In this document: piece after piece, positions 43,894 through 53,361 of the stretch
Layout: each line of letters begins with the position of its first letter
Position numbering within the stretch: position 1 is the stretch's first letter
NCBI GenBank assembly: GCA_016710325.1
Contig: JADJXK010000002.1
Span: 5,642,001 to 5,706,000, forward strand
DNA: 64,000 bases
Reading direction: 5' to 3'
Origin: Candidatus Leptofilum proximum
GTDB lineage: Bacteria > Chloroflexota > Anaerolineae > Promineifilales > Promineifilaceae
Notes under the pieces: model-generated
The model's database searches: none
Told to the model about the DNA's origin: nothing
What the model saw: the letters and a program-made list of their open reading frames with translations, nothing else
Program-made: the position numbers and the translations under genes

Positions 43894-45492
43894 TTGCAAG
43901 AGATACGGCCGTTGCCTCGTACCGTTTTTACCAGGCTGGTTAGCCAATCACACTGGCAGCCAGCCTGGTTTGTGCTGCTGGCCGTGTTGGTCGGCGGGGT
44001 GTTGGCGGTGCTGCCCCCGGCTGAATCGGGACCGCTGCTGCTGCGTACGGCCGTTCTCATCCTCACCCTCATCGAGCCGCTGGCGGGTTTGTTTGCCGCT
44101 TTGTTAACCGGCCCACTGGGCGCTACGGAAAGTGGCCTGCTAGACAGCGGTCAATTTTACCTGTTATTTAGCCTGCTGGCCTGGCTGGCCCACGGGCTGC
44201 GCCAGCGGCGTTTGTTTGTGCCGCGCACCTTTTTGGCTGTGCCCCTGGCGCTGTTTGTGGGGATTGCGGCCGTTACCGTGGTGGATGCTCCGTCTTACAA
44301 CTTCGGTTTGAAGGAGCTGCTGAAGTGGGGCGAGATGCTGGCCATCATGCTGCTGGTGGTGGACCGGGTGGTGATCTGGCAAGAACACCGCCGGGCAGGT
44401 GGTACAAAACCGATCATCTGGCTGCTGGCCGCGTTGTTTGCTGCCGGATTGAGCCAGGCGGTGTTGGGCATTTACCAGTTTGGTTTGCGCGGTGATGGCC
44501 CAGAACATTTTTTGGTGCTCGACCAGTTTTACCGGGCGTATGGCACCTTTAACCAGCCAAATCCGTACGGCGGGTTTATGAATTTAACGGCCGTACTCGG
44601 TCTGGGCATCTTCCTCAGCTTTATGAGGGAGATTGGAGATTGGAGATTGGGACGCATCAATCTCCAATCTCTCATCTCTAATCTCCGGTCTCTTAATTGG
44701 CTGCTTGTTTTTGGTGTTGGTTTGGTAACGGCCGTTGCCCTCATGGCTGTCATTTTTTCCTGGAGCCGGGGGGCATGGTTGAGCCTGGCGGCTGCGGCGG
44801 CAGTGCTGGTTTTGTTCTGGCCGCGCAAGCTGTGGCAGGGGGCGCTGCTGCTTGTGGTGGGTGCTGGGCTGCTGCTGGGCGGCAGCCAGGTCGGGCTGGT
44901 GCCTGCGTCCGTCACGGAGCGCATCACCAGCTTTGGCGAGGACATGCGCTTTGGCGACGTGCGCGGTGAGGACATCACCGACGAGAATTACGCCGTTTTA
45001 GAGCGCTTGGCCCACTGGCAGGCGGCCCTGGGCATGGCGACCGATCAGCCCTGGCTAGGCATGGGTTTTGGCAACTACGAGCCAGCCTACGCCGATTATG
45101 CGTTGATCAACTGGCCGTATCCGCTGGGGCACGCACACAACTACTATTTGAACTTGCTGGCAGAGACGGGGATTGTGGGGCTGGTGGCTTATTTGGGGCT
45201 GTGGACGGCCGTCTTCTGGCAAACCATTCGCGTCATCCGGCACAGTGAGGGCTGGCAGCGCGGCGTGGCGCTGGGACTATTGGGCGTCTGGACGGCGCTG
45301 ACGGTGCATCATTTGGTTGATAAACTGTACGTGAATAATATTTATATCCAGCTGGGCGCGCTGTTTGGCCTGCTTCAACTGCTGGACGAAACAAATTTGA
45401 ACCGCAATGGGCGCGAGGAACGCGGCCAAGAACGCCAAGAATTTGAAGGTAAAACTCCGCGTTCTCTGCCCCTCCGCGGTGAAAAAATATAA
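43894..45492 (+). CDS. O-antigen ligase family membrane protein
   Basis: A 532-residue protein with about 11-12 membrane spans and a Wzy/WaaL-type core. The periplasmic loop region includes FNQPNPYGGFMNL and WLGMGFGNYEPAY, and HAHNYYLNLLAETGIVGL is the typical ligase/polymerase motif. Two stretches are not membrane core: residues about 246-266, encoded by an intergenic-type palindromic repeat, and the last 30 residues (from NLNRNGREERGQERQ), which also look like captured repeat sequence. Start TTG at 43894 is eight bases after the epimerase stop; its ribosome site is weak. Confidence 0.85.
   Translation: MQEIRPLPRTVFTRLVSQSHWQPAWFVLLAVLVGGVLAVLPPAESGPLLLRTAVLILTLIEPLAGLFAALLTGPLGATESGLLDSGQFYLLFSLLAWLAHGLRQRRLFVPRTFLAVPLALFVGIAAVTVVDAPSYNFGLKELLKWGEMLAIMLLVVDRVVIWQEHRRAGGTKPIIWLLAALFAAGLSQAVLGIYQFGLRGDGPEHFLVLDQFYRAYGTFNQPNPYGGFMNLTAVLGLGIFLSFMREIGDWRLGRINLQSLISNLRSLNWLLVFGVGLVTAVALMAVIFSWSRGAWLSLAAAAAVLVLFWPRKLWQGALLLVVGAGLLLGGSQVGLVPASVTERITSFGEDMRFGDVRGEDITDENYAVLERLAHWQAALGMATDQPWLGMGFGNYEPAYADYALINWPYPLGHAHNYYLNLLAETGIVGLVAYLGLWTAVFWQTIRVIRHSEGWQRGVALGLLGVWTALTVHHLVDKLYVNNIYIQLGALFGLLQLLDETNLNRNGREERGQERQEFEGKTPRSLPLRGEKI
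44629..44691. repeat. GATTGGAGAT palindromic repeat inside a gene (copy 2)
   Basis: GATTGGAGATTGGAGATTGG and its inverse CAATCTCCAATCTCTCATC lie within the O-antigen ligase gene and are read in frame as about 21 residues (EIGDWRLGRINLQSLISNLR). Confidence 0.85.
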
Positions 45493-45502
45493 GAGGATTA
45501 GC

Positions 45503-46057
45503 ATGGTTTCAATTTTTGCCGGTGTAGCTGGCCGATTTGGGGTGAACGAACGAGAGGCGGAACGCTTTTTTAAGTTTGCGGTCGTTGGGGTCATTGGCTT
45601 TATTGTTGATTTTGGTATTTTTAATCTGTCGTTACGGCCGTTTGAACTGTTGCTGGCCAACGGTACGGCCATGCATGACTTTTTTGTAGGCTTGGGGTTG
45701 ACAGATGCCCAGACGATTTCACTGGCGCGCATGCTGGCTTCTACATTGTCATTTATTGCCGCCATCATTAGCAATTTCTTGTGGAATCGCTATTGGACTT
45801 ATCCAGATTCTCGTACTCGCTCTGTGCGTCGGCAGCTAGCATTGTTTACCCTCGTCAGTGTAGCAGGCATTCTGATTCGTATACCAATTGTTTACTTTAC
45901 GCATACGCCATTTTCTAACCTGGTAGCCAATATCTCTGCCCTGGAACCTTACAGCGAGCGCATTGGCGATAACCTGTCGCTGGTATTGGCGGTTATTGTG
46001 GTTATGTTCTGGAACTTTTTCGTGAATCGTTACTGGACCTACAACGACGTTGAATAG
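45503..46057 (+). CDS. GtrA family membrane protein
   Basis: A 184-residue protein with four membrane spans, matching the GtrA family (FFKFAVVGVIGFIVDFGIFN at the start; NFLWNRYWTY repeated as NFFVNRYWTY). GtrA-like proteins are thought to flip lipid-linked sugars for surface polysaccharides. ATG at 45503 follows AGAGGA, 10 bases after the ligase stop, so it is co-transcribed with it. Confidence 0.9.
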   Translation: MVSIFAGVAGRFGVNEREAERFFKFAVVGVIGFIVDFGIFNLSLRPFELLLANGTAMHDFFVGLGLTDAQTISLARMLASTLSFIAAIISNFLWNRYWTYPDSRTRSVRRQLALFTLVSVAGILIRIPIVYFTHTPFSNLVANISALEPYSERIGDNLSLVLAVIVVMFWNFFVNRYWTYNDVE

Positions 46058-46062
46058 TGATG

Positions 46063-46105
46063 CGTGAAACGTGAAACGTGACAAAATCACGTTTCACGTT
46101 TCACG
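46063..46105. repeat. CGTGAAACGTGAAACGTGA palindromic repeat (copy 2)
   Basis: Arms 46063-46081 and 46087-46105 are perfect inverses around a five-base loop. Confidence 0.9.
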
Positions 46106-46122
46106 TTTACTGGTCTTTATTC

Positions 46123-47265
46123 ATGATCATTGGCATTGACGTGACATCAGCGCTGACGCAAGGTGGGGGCATTGGCCGCTACACGCGGGAACTGGTTCAG
46201 GCGCTGGCCACGGTTGATGACCAAAACAACTACCGCTTATTTTCGGCGAAACCGCCCGCTCAATTACCGGTTCCCGATCCATTACCGCAAACCAAAAACT
46301 TTAGTCACCAGCCCGCGCCGTTAGATGAGCGCTGGCTCTATCGTCTGTGGTACCGTTTGCGCCTGCCGCTGCCGGTGCAGTGGGTGGCAGGCCAGCTGGA
46401 CCTGTTTCATTCGCCCGATTTTGTGCTGCCGCCGGTGAACGGCCGTATCCCCACCCTCCTCACCGTGCACGACCTCTCTTTTGTCCACTTTCCCCACGTT
46501 TTTCCCGAGCGCCTGGTGAACTACCTCAACCAGGTCGTTCCCTGGTCCATTGGCCGCGCCACGCACATCCTGGCCGATTCAGAGGCGACCCGGCAGGATT
46601 TGCTCAGCATCTGGCAGGTGCCACCGGAGAAAGTAACGGTGTTGTATAGTGGGGTACACGAGCGCTTCCAACCGGTGGAAGATGCGGCGATGGTAACGGC
46701 CGTTCGCCAAAAATACCAGCTGCACGATTGGCCCTACATCCTCAGCGTCGGTACCCTTCAGCCGCGCAAAAATTACCAGATGCTTATCCGCGCCTTCGCC
46801 GCGCTGGCCGACAAAGTGCCGCACCACCTGGTGATCATCGGCGGCAAAGGCTGGCTCTACGACGAAATGCTGGCCGAAGTTGAGCGACAGGATTTGACGG
46901 GGCGGGTTCACTTCATTGGATTTGTGGACGACGCCGATTTACCTGCGTTCTACAGCGAAGCCGATCTGTTTGCCTTTCCCAGCCTGTACGAAGGGTTTGG
47001 GCTGCCTTTGTTGGAGGCGATGGGGTGTGGAACGGCCGTACTCACCTCCAACAGCTCCTCCCTGCCCGAAGTCGCCGGGGATGCTGCACGCCAGCTCCCT
47101 CCTCAAGACGAAGCGGCCTGGACCGAAACATTACACACCTTGCTCCTGGATGCCGATTTACGCCATCAGCTGGTGCAGGCCGGTTTTGCCCAGGTGCGCC
47201 GGTTTTCCTGGAAGGCATCTGCTCAGGAATTGTTGAAAATTTATCAACACGTGGTCCAGCGCTGA
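46123..47265 (+). CDS. Glycosyltransferase, GT4 family
   Basis: A 380-residue glycosyltransferase with two Rossmann-like halves. The N-terminal GGGIGRYTRELVQAL and the C-terminal SLYEGFGLPLLEAMGCGTAV (the E-x7-E motif that binds the nucleotide sugar) place it in GT4. SVGTLQPRKNYQMLIRAFA is also typical. Donor and acceptor cannot be told. The ATG at 46123 lies 18 bases after the intergenic palindrome and has no clear ribosome site. It closes the polysaccharide cluster. Confidence 0.93.
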   Translation: MIIGIDVTSALTQGGGIGRYTRELVQALATVDDQNNYRLFSAKPPAQLPVPDPLPQTKNFSHQPAPLDERWLYRLWYRLRLPLPVQWVAGQLDLFHSPDFVLPPVNGRIPTLLTVHDLSFVHFPHVFPERLVNYLNQVVPWSIGRATHILADSEATRQDLLSIWQVPPEKVTVLYSGVHERFQPVEDAAMVTAVRQKYQLHDWPYILSVGTLQPRKNYQMLIRAFAALADKVPHHLVIIGGKGWLYDEMLAEVERQDLTGRVHFIGFVDDADLPAFYSEADLFAFPSLYEGFGLPLLEAMGCGTAVLTSNSSSLPEVAGDAARQLPPQDEAAWTETLHTLLLDADLRHQLVQAGFAQVRRFSWKASAQELLKIYQHVVQR

Positions 47266-47578
47266 AATTTGCCCCAAATTTAGTACCCATTCCCTATGAC
47301 CTCCTGAGATAGTTGGTACCAACGTCTCATTATGTGAACTATGATTTCGTCATAGCAGCGTGCATAATGGGGGCAATAGTGAAGTATGTTCACAGAGTAG
47401 TGCCTAATTGAATAGTGGGGTTCCCCCAAACGGCCGTTAGACTTCCCGGCTTGCTTCAATTCCTCATCTGGCTCATAACCACAGCCTTGCCAGTGTGGAT
47501 GGTTCACCAACACAATGGGTCCTGCATACCCAGGTGAACGGCAGCTATTCCAGGCGCGTATCTGAGGAGGATCAAAAA
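47266..47578. other. Gene-free stretch before the large ATPase gene
   Basis: 313 bases. I see one ACGGCCGT copy (near 47430) and the AGGAGG ribosome site of the next gene, but no convincing promoter, RNA or gene. The in-frame extension of the next gene into this stretch lacks protein-like composition. Confidence 0.5.
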
Positions 47579-50500
47579 ATGACATCGGGATTGTTCCGTG
47601 GTGTCATGAAACTCAAAACACTTTGTGTTGCCGGTGCTTTTGCCGGACAGCCCAATACGCAGCCCTTGCCAACATTTCCCAACAATGTTTTGGTTCATAC
47701 ACACATTTTTAAATTTTACGTAGAAAGCGCCTTCGATAAAGCGCTGGACGTTGTGAATCTCAATCGAGACATCGACCTGATCTTCATCGATGCGGACCAG
47801 GATTCCCTGTCTGAGATCATCATGTTCATGACCCAGGCGCGTGAAATACGGCCGAAACTGCCCATCGTCGTCTTCACCAGCCATGCTGATGACCAGATGC
47901 GCTACCTGATGCGCGCCGGGGCCACCTGGCACTTCCTGAAAGAGTCGCCCGACGTTGCCGACCTGGTAAACCAGGTGCAAAAACACGTCTTTTCCTCCAC
48001 CAACTGGCAGGATCTGTTTGACCAATACGCCACCGAAACGCTCAAACCCCGCATCGAGCCGGGCCTGAGCTATACTGACCTCGAAGCGCTCACCCAGAAC
48101 CCGGAAGAGCGGTACATCATTAAGCGCCTCTTCGCGGGCAGCGACGTGGTGCAGATCTTCCGCATGGATGAAGGATTTAGCGGCTCCCGCATCTACACCG
48201 TAAAGCCCGCCCACCAGCTCAAGCGCATCCTGAAGATTGATGCGGCCGACCGGCTGGAAGCGGTGCAGGAGAAGCAGGAACGGCTCATCCAGCCTCGGCT
48301 CAACCGCCAGGTGGGCCAGATCCAGGGCAAGATGATTCGCGCCGAGCACCTGGCCGGGGCCTGTTACACGCTGGCCGGGTCCAACAAAGATGCCATTACC
48401 CTGACCCAATTCCTGCGCGACCAAAACCGGGTACGTAAAGAACTGATCGACAAAGTGCTGGCCCAGCTGCGCGCCAGCCTGGAGCAGCTTTATGCCGGCA
48501 GTTCAGACACGGAACTGCGCTACTGGGCGCCGCTGTACGCCCGCGTACTGCCGCCCAGCCTTACGCTGGAAGACGCTGTCCTCGTCGAGCCGCAGGACAA
48601 TCAGGCCGACTTTGTCATCACCGCTGATGAGCTGACGACACTGTCCTCTATTCCGGGCAACGCCGCGCTGCGCGGTATCCACAAAGCTGTGCGGGCGGGG
48701 GAATCGCCTACGGTGGTGCTGCAGGGCTTTGAAGTAGCCGAGCTGGACACGAAAGAAGGTGTGCTGTATGTGCACGACGACTTGATTTCCCGCTTCCCCA
48801 TTTCTAACCTGCTCAAAGATAAAAACCATCCTATTTTGCGCTTCAAAATTCGGCTGCGGCAGTCACAGCGGCAAATGCTGACGCACCCCGTCTTCCGACG
48901 GGGCAAGCGCATCAGCGTACGCGGCCGGGTCACGTTCACCGATGAAACGATCCTGGCGCAAAGCATTGAATCTATCACTGGCGCCCCGTTTGATTTTGAC
49001 AGTGATGCTTTTGAATTTGCCTCGGGCCGGTTTTTGTCGCCCATTACCAACGTGCGCTGCTTGCTGTGGGAAATTGGCCGTGAGGACATGATTGTGCCCA
49101 TTCCACAGGTGTCGCCGGTGGTGCATGGCGATTTAAACACGAGCAATATCCTGATCGAGGTCAGCGATGAGATGCCGGTTTGGTTCATCGACTTTTCCGA
49201 TGCCCGGCCGGGACACGTCTATTTTGACCTGGCCAAGCTGGAAGTGGAGTTCCGCACCCATATTTTGTACCGTCTCTACAAAGAAATGGTAGACGAGGGA
49301 TTATGGGACGAGACCACGGCCACGCAGTTTGCCCTGCTGGTGGAAAATGTGCTGCTGCAAACGGCCGAATTCACCTTTGAAGACTTCCTGGCCAGCCTGC
49401 GCGATTACCAACCCGAGTGGTACGACAATCTCTACACCCACTTCCCGATGTATTCGGAAAACCTGCTTTACTTCCTGTTTTCGCTGCGCCAAATCGCCGA
49501 AACGTACAGCCCGGAGCGCTTTAAGTACCACTTCCCGGTGGCGGTTTTTTTCCACAGCGTGGCGGCGCTGAAGTTTAAAGGGTTGGACAATGCGCCCTGG
49601 GCCAAGCGCCTGGCGCTGATTTCGGCTTTGGTTTCTGGTAAACAGGCGATTGAGGGTGGGGAACGGCCGTCAGATCTCACCGAAGTACTTAGCAATTTAC
49701 GCCAGCGCAGCTCCTTTGCCGCCATCACCGTGGGCACCGGCGAAGACCGCAAGTACCTGCTTCAGTGGAACAGTAACTGGGGCATGTTTAACCTGGTGGG
49801 TGGCAAAATCGACAATCTCAAGGGCGACCGCGATTCCTTTGCCCGGGCCATCCAGCGTGAGCTGCAAGAAGAGCTGGGCATTCGTAACCCCAAAGATTAC
49901 CGCATCGTGCACGAGTTTAAGCCCGTGCAGAAGCGGCAGTTCTCCCGCCGTGAGTTTGTCTTTAAGGATTACGAATTCCGCATTTTCCAGATTGAGCTGC
50001 TGCCGCGCCATCCGCTGAGCCGCGAAGAGTTTGACTGGTACGCCCAGCGTTTTTCCAAGGACCGGGAAAACATCCTGGTGTCTCGCGCCGAAATTGAGCG
50101 CCTGCGCACCATTGACAACCGGCCCATTTCCGAGACGACCCGCATGATTTTGCAGGAGTTGGGCGAAATCACCTCGACTGAGGGTTCGGATCTGATGGTT
50201 TCGCTGGACTTTGAGCTGGAGACGGAAGATGTGGTGGTTAGCCGTGGGCGGGCCAATGTGATTGCCCGGTTGATTAACCCGCTGTTTGGCAGCCTGATGG
50301 AGAACGTAACGCTGGAAGTGCTGCCTTCGACCGGGTATGAGACGGAGCGGGAATCGGCCGTTTTGTCTGTGGGCACCCTGGACGCCGGACAGGAATACCC
50401 GGTGTCCCTTTGGCTGCAGCCGCGTGAAAAGCAGACCAGCCTCACCCTGCGCGCTACCTACTACGACGTGCGCGGCCATGAATACCGCCAGCTCATCGAA

Positions 50501-51766
50501 AAGCCGGTGAACTTCCAGGCGCAGGAGCGTTCGCTGTTCCACATCGACAACCCGTACGTGGTGGGCAAACCGCTGACGCCCGCGTCTGAAGAGCTTTACA
50601 AGGGTCGCGAAGATGTCTTCATGTGGATTGAGGAAAACCTGCTAGGCAAAACCCAGCCGCATACCCTCATCCTGTATGGGCAGCGGCGCATGGGCAAGAC
50701 CTCGACGCTGTACCAGCTGGTGGGCGGCAAACGCGGCAAAACCATCCGCGAGTATCCTGGTTATCCCATCTACCCGGTGTATATCGATCTACAGCGGTTG
50801 GCCGGGTGCGAAATGCCCGAGTTTTTTGCCCGCTTTGCTCAGCACATCGTGCGCAATCTGCACAAGCGCGGGATCACCATCAACTTGCGTGAAAATTGGT
50901 CCTCTAACGGCACGCTGTTCAGCGAATTTGACCACTTCCTGGATGAAGTGGAGGATGCACTGCCGCCTAAGGGGCTGCTGGTTCTCATCATCGACGAGCT
51001 GGAGCAGCTGCAAGAGAGTGTGGCGCGGGGCCGGTTGTCGTCCGACATCTTCCCCTATTTGCGCTCGCTGATGCAGCACCGGACGCGGGTAACCTTTATT
51101 CTGGCGGGCACCAACCAGCTGGTGGAAGATTATTGGAGCATCATTTTCCACGTCGGCATCAGCCGGGAAATTGATTCGTTAAGTCGTGAAGAGACGGAGA
51201 CATTGATCCGCGAGCCAGTGGCGCCGATGATTCAATACGATGATTTGGCGGTTGATCGCATCTGGCTCGCCACGCGCGGCCATCCCTATTTTAGCCAGCT
51301 TATCTGCCACCGCCTGGTTAGCTCTACCAACCTGGAAGGACGGCGCAGTAAGCTGATTACGATAGGAGACGTGCGTGACACAATCAACCTGGTGATTGAA
51401 GAGGATGACAGTCATTTGCAGCATTTGTGGAATGAGAGTACGGCCGTAGAACGCTTTGTCATGGCATCTCTGGCCGGCACCCACGACATTGGTGAAGAGA
51501 GCGTGTCGCGCGCCGAGATTTCGTCGCGGCTGCGTGAGACCACCTACTCTGAAGATGCCATTAACATGGCCCTGAAGCAGCTGGAAGTCCGGCGGCTGCT
51601 GACGCGGGTGTCGGTTGAGCGGCAAATTCAGCGGCGGCTGGCCCAACCCAACGGCTGGGAACCCACGCTGATCAGCAAAGACTATGCGTATGCCATTTCT
51701 TTTGACCTGCTGCGCCGCTGGGTAGCACACAAACATCCTTTGGGATCACTCTTATCAACGACCTGA
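47579..51766 (+). CDS. Multidomain signalling ATPase: receiver-like, kinase-like, Nudix, beta-sandwich, STAND ATPase
   Basis: A 1395-residue soluble protein. Residues about 10-130 are a receiver-like domain with Asp71 (IDAD), Thr100 (VFTS) and Lys121 (FLKE); the second acidic pair of true receivers is not seen. About 165-640 is an aminoglycoside-phosphotransferase/kinase-like unit (GFSGSRIYTV loop, RILKID Lys, HGDLNTSN with Asp518, IDFSDA with Asp538). About 700-860 is a Nudix domain (RELQEELG, 760-767) whose box is irregular. About 880-990 is a beta-sandwich. From about 1010 is a STAND/AAA ATPase with GQRRMGKTS (K1040) and VLIIDELEQL (D1139) and a winged-helix end. AGGAGG precedes ATG 47579. 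The likely partner is the next gene. Confidence 0.82.
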   Translation: MTSGLFRGVMKLKTLCVAGAFAGQPNTQPLPTFPNNVLVHTHIFKFYVESAFDKALDVVNLNRDIDLIFIDADQDSLSEIIMFMTQAREIRPKLPIVVFTSHADDQMRYLMRAGATWHFLKESPDVADLVNQVQKHVFSSTNWQDLFDQYATETLKPRIEPGLSYTDLEALTQNPEERYIIKRLFAGSDVVQIFRMDEGFSGSRIYTVKPAHQLKRILKIDAADRLEAVQEKQERLIQPRLNRQVGQIQGKMIRAEHLAGACYTLAGSNKDAITLTQFLRDQNRVRKELIDKVLAQLRASLEQLYAGSSDTELRYWAPLYARVLPPSLTLEDAVLVEPQDNQADFVITADELTTLSSIPGNAALRGIHKAVRAGESPTVVLQGFEVAELDTKEGVLYVHDDLISRFPISNLLKDKNHPILRFKIRLRQSQRQMLTHPVFRRGKRISVRGRVTFTDETILAQSIESITGAPFDFDSDAFEFASGRFLSPITNVRCLLWEIGREDMIVPIPQVSPVVHGDLNTSNILIEVSDEMPVWFIDFSDARPGHVYFDLAKLEVEFRTHILYRLYKEMVDEGLWDETTATQFALLVENVLLQTAEFTFEDFLASLRDYQPEWYDNLYTHFPMYSENLLYFLFSLRQIAETYSPERFKYHFPVAVFFHSVAALKFKGLDNAPWAKRLALISALVSGKQAIEGGERPSDLTEVLSNLRQRSSFAAITVGTGEDRKYLLQWNSNWGMFNLVGGKIDNLKGDRDSFARAIQRELQEELGIRNPKDYRIVHEFKPVQKRQFSRREFVFKDYEFRIFQIELLPRHPLSREEFDWYAQRFSKDRENILVSRAEIERLRTIDNRPISETTRMILQELGEITSTEGSDLMVSLDFELETEDVVVSRGRANVIARLINPLFGSLMENVTLEVLPSTGYETERESAVLSVGTLDAGQEYPVSLWLQPREKQTSLTLRATYYDVRGHEYRQLIEKPVNFQAQERSLFHIDNPYVVGKPLTPASEELYKGREDVFMWIEENLLGKTQPHTLILYGQRRMGKTSTLYQLVGGKRGKTIREYPGYPIYPVYIDLQRLAGCEMPEFFARFAQHIVRNLHKRGITINLRENWSSNGTLFSEFDHFLDEVEDALPPKGLLVLIIDELEQLQESVARGRLSSDIFPYLRSLMQHRTRVTFILAGTNQLVEDYWSIIFHVGISREIDSLSREETETLIREPVAPMIQYDDLAVDRIWLATRGHPYFSQLICHRLVSSTNLEGRRSKLITIGDVRDTINLVIEEDDSHLQHLWNESTAVERFVMASLAGTHDIGEESVSRAEISSRLRETTYSEDAINMALKQLEVRRLLTRVSVERQIQRRLAQPNGWEPTLISKDYAYAISFDLLRRWVAHKHPLGSLLSTT

Positions 51767-51778
51767 TGACTGCAATTC

Positions 51779-51833
51779 GGTAATTAAGTAATTGGGCAAT
51801 TGATCGCTTTAATTGCCCAATCACCCAATTACC
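51779..51833. repeat. Palindromic repeat of the GTAATTGGGCAATT family (copy 1)
   Basis: GGTAATTAAGTAATTGGGCA at one end is inverted at the other (to ACCCAATTACC). A second copy is at 56919-56980, and a simple tandem of the same word lies at 58450-58480. Confidence 0.85.
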
Positions 51834-51881
51834 AGGTAATGTTAGTTTGGGGCAATTTATAGTTGGTGGAGCTGTATTTTT

Positions 51882-53177
51882 ATGTCGTACATTGTTGGGC
51901 ATCCTATTAAACATCCGGCCGATTTTTACGGCCGTCACGAACAAGTGACCCGCTTCTATGAGATCATTGGGGGACGGCAGGCGCAGTCCGTCAGCGTGTT
52001 GGGCGTGCGGCGCGCCGGAAAAACCTCCTTCCTGCAATTTGTGGCCCATCCCAGCACGATGGCCCAATACCTGCCAGACCCAGACGATTACACGATGGTA
52101 TACATCGACCTTTCCTCATGCAAAAGCCCCTCGGATTTTTACTACCGTCTGCTGCAGCGGCTGAAAGTGGCGCTGGGCCATGGCAAAAGCGGCTACTTGT
52201 GGAAAGAATCACCTCTGGGGCAGACCAAACTTTATGATGTGGAGGCGTTCCTGTGCCAGTTTCCGGGGCAGCGCATTGTGCTGCTGCTGGACGAATTTGA
52301 CCACCTGCGCACGGAAGCGTTTACCCATGACTTCCTGACCGAGCTGCGGGCCATGACGGGTGTACTGGACTATGATCTGGCCTGCGTGACGGCCTCTTAC
52401 TGGGATTTGTACACGCTGGGCACGCGCCTCGGCCTGCCGCCGACGTCGCCCTTCTACAACATCTTTTACCCGACGCCGATTTACATGTCGGCCCTGGAGC
52501 TGACGGAAGCGATGGCGCTGATTGATACACCGGCGGCCAAAGGGGGCGTGACGTTTAGTGAGGACGACGTGATGGCCATCCAGGAGCTGGCCGGGTCGAT
52601 GCCCTTTTTTGTCCAGGCTACGGCCGCGAAGTGGTTTCAGCGCATTCGCTCGGGTGGCATGCCGGATGCTGAGCTGATCCGTCAGCAGCTGGCCGCCGAC
52701 CTGGCGCCGTATTTTGACCAGTGGTGGCACAGTTTCACCAGCAGCGAACGGGCCGTTTTGCTGATGGTGAGCGGGGAACGGCCGTTAACCGACCTCGGTT
52801 ATCCGCCATTGGAACTGGACGCTATCGTGCGCCGCCTGCACGGCTATGGGCTGCTTTACCGGGCCGATTCGGTGGTGTGTGTGAACGGCCGTATCTTCCA
52901 AACCTGGCTGCGGCAGTACGCCCGGCAGGAACCGGCCCAGTCAGCCTTACCTACTCCCTCCGGCGCCGACCTGGCCCGCATTCGCCACGCCCTGGTGGAT
53001 TCCTTCGACCTGGACGAACTGCGCACGCTGTGTTTTGACTTGGGCATGGATTTTGAATCGCTGCCGGGGCAAAGCAAGCCCGCCAAGGCCCGCGAAATGG
53101 TCAACTACTGGCGCAACCGGCGCGACCTGGACAAACTTACAGAAGCCATCCGCGTCGAGCGCGGCAACATCCTCTGA
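51882..53177 (+). CDS. STAND-type ATPase with C-terminal effector-associated (death-like) domain
   Basis: A 431-residue protein. The P-loop is GVRRAGKTS (K47) and Walker B is RIVLLLDEFDHL (D137). A winged-helix-like region follows (about 275-350). The last 65 residues (LRTLCFDLGMDFESLPGQSK then PAKAREMVNYWRNR) closely resemble an effector-associated domain, a helical adaptor that recruits matching proteases, nucleases or NTPases. The P-loop GxRRxGKTS is the same type as in the preceding gene. The 115-base gap between them holds an intergenic palindrome. Pairing the two in one system is an inference from adjacency and shared ATPase type. Confidence 0.85.
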   Translation: MSYIVGHPIKHPADFYGRHEQVTRFYEIIGGRQAQSVSVLGVRRAGKTSFLQFVAHPSTMAQYLPDPDDYTMVYIDLSSCKSPSDFYYRLLQRLKVALGHGKSGYLWKESPLGQTKLYDVEAFLCQFPGQRIVLLLDEFDHLRTEAFTHDFLTELRAMTGVLDYDLACVTASYWDLYTLGTRLGLPPTSPFYNIFYPTPIYMSALELTEAMALIDTPAAKGGVTFSEDDVMAIQELAGSMPFFVQATAAKWFQRIRSGGMPDAELIRQQLAADLAPYFDQWWHSFTSSERAVLLMVSGERPLTDLGYPPLELDAIVRRLHGYGLLYRADSVVCVNGRIFQTWLRQYARQEPAQSALPTPSGADLARIRHALVDSFDLDELRTLCFDLGMDFESLPGQSKPAKAREMVNYWRNRRDLDKLTEAIRVERGNIL

Positions 53178-53296
53178 TGTTCAGAAAATCTGCCGCGAAT
53201 TTCGCGAATTAGCGCGAAGCTAAATCTTAATTAATCAGATTAAACCACTGCCTCTGGCAGTGGAAAAAGTAATGGTTCCACCAGTGTATTGATTGT

Positions 53297-53361
53297 GACG
53301 AGTAGTATCTATCTACCTAGAAGGTGCGAAACTAATAGGAGATAGACAATGACTACTCGTC
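53297..53361 (+). promoter_or_regulatory. Hairpin that covers the tnpA start
   Basis: GACGAGTAGT (53297-53306) pairs with ACTACTCGTC (53352-53361), extended by ATCTATCT with AGATAGA. This would bury the AGGAG and the ATG. It matches the known way IS200 holds its transposase at low levels. Confidence 0.65.

Noticed and set aside
47280..47585. 101-codon minus-strand open frame before the large ATPase gene
   Set aside because: No ribosome site, overlaps the ATPase ribosome site, and shows no known motif. I cannot exclude a small gene but see no positive support.
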